A DNA stretch of 64,000 nt from Nostoc sp. XA010. Its GTDB lineage: Bacteria > Cyanobacteriota > Cyanobacteriia > Cyanobacteriales > Nostocaceae. Every line of letters begins with the position of its first letter. Within the stretch, counting starts at the first letter, position 1. Under the pieces are notes generated by a model. The model was not told the DNA's origin and did no database searches. It saw only the letters and a list, made by a program, of their open reading frames with translations. This document shows, one piece after another, positions 63,990 to 64,000 of this stretch. Where the stretch lies: positions 143,782 to 207,781 of the forward strand of contig NZ_JAIVFX010000010.1 in the NCBI RefSeq assembly GCF_020829625.1. The letters run 5' to 3'. The position numbers and the translations under genes are program-made.

Positions 63990-64000
63990 AATTTATTGTT

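Overview
The window looks like chromosome from a filamentous, probably heterocyst-forming cyanobacterium of the Nostoc/Anabaena/Calothrix group. The signs are the many copies of the cyanobacterial palindrome GCGATCGC, the heptamer-based short tandem repeats between genes, a PlmA-type GntR regulator, a Mo-nitrogenase-associated small protein, several Uma2 proteins, and GroEL1 ending in GGGDFDY. The species cannot be named from the sequence alone.

Region 1 (1-4064) is the right-hand end of an integrated mobile element. It holds two ribbon-helix-helix (RHH) genes, one cut by the window edge. An array of about seven palindromic repeats built on TGGTATC/GATACCA flanks the complete RHH gene on both sides, with the units in opposite orientation on the two sides. 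Two paralogous tyrosine integrases follow, each with its own terminator. The element ends at the 3' part of a tRNA-Thr(GGT) gene that has no 5' half, as expected for an attachment site. Next come an IS630-type transposase remnant and a MITE-like nested inverted repeat.

Region 2 (4.8-31.8 kb) is chromosomal. It carries an exported flavin amine oxidase, a subtilisin-like protease with C-terminal repeats, an ABC exporter with a parvulin isomerase (an HlyD-type partner lies separately at 28 kb), a phytyl-phosphate kinase-like (DUF92) protein, a lipase, rsmE, sulfite reductase with a C-terminal RHH extension, an ADP-ribosylglycohydrolase with a decayed tandem copy, cutA in a three-gene operon, tRNA-Arg(TCT), an atypical SDR and an S1-domain ribosomal protein.

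Region 3 (31.9-54.6 kb) is mostly housekeeping: dienelactone hydrolase, plmA, tig-clpP-clpX (protein folding and proteolysis), asd-dapA-rnj (lysine/diaminopimelate synthesis and RNA decay), an ArsB-like permease, a Mo_nitro_C protein, a caspase-fold protein lacking both catalytic residues, rpmF, a sulfite-oxidase-fold molybdoenzyme, an aldehyde dehydrogenase and a response regulator-kinase.

Region 4 (55-64 kb) has ureDABC and, at the right edge, groEL. Between them lies a small accessory island: a frameshifted HicA toxin, a DUF4351 nuclease/transposase tail, and a two-gene operon. That operon encodes a HEPN-like protein and an 888-residue protein with two different P-loop ATPase modules (a MinD/ParA-like KGGVGRTT module and a second GRKGTGKT module). 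It is the best candidate here for an undescribed conflict or defence system. It sits directly behind the groEL terminator and has no obvious promoter of its own.
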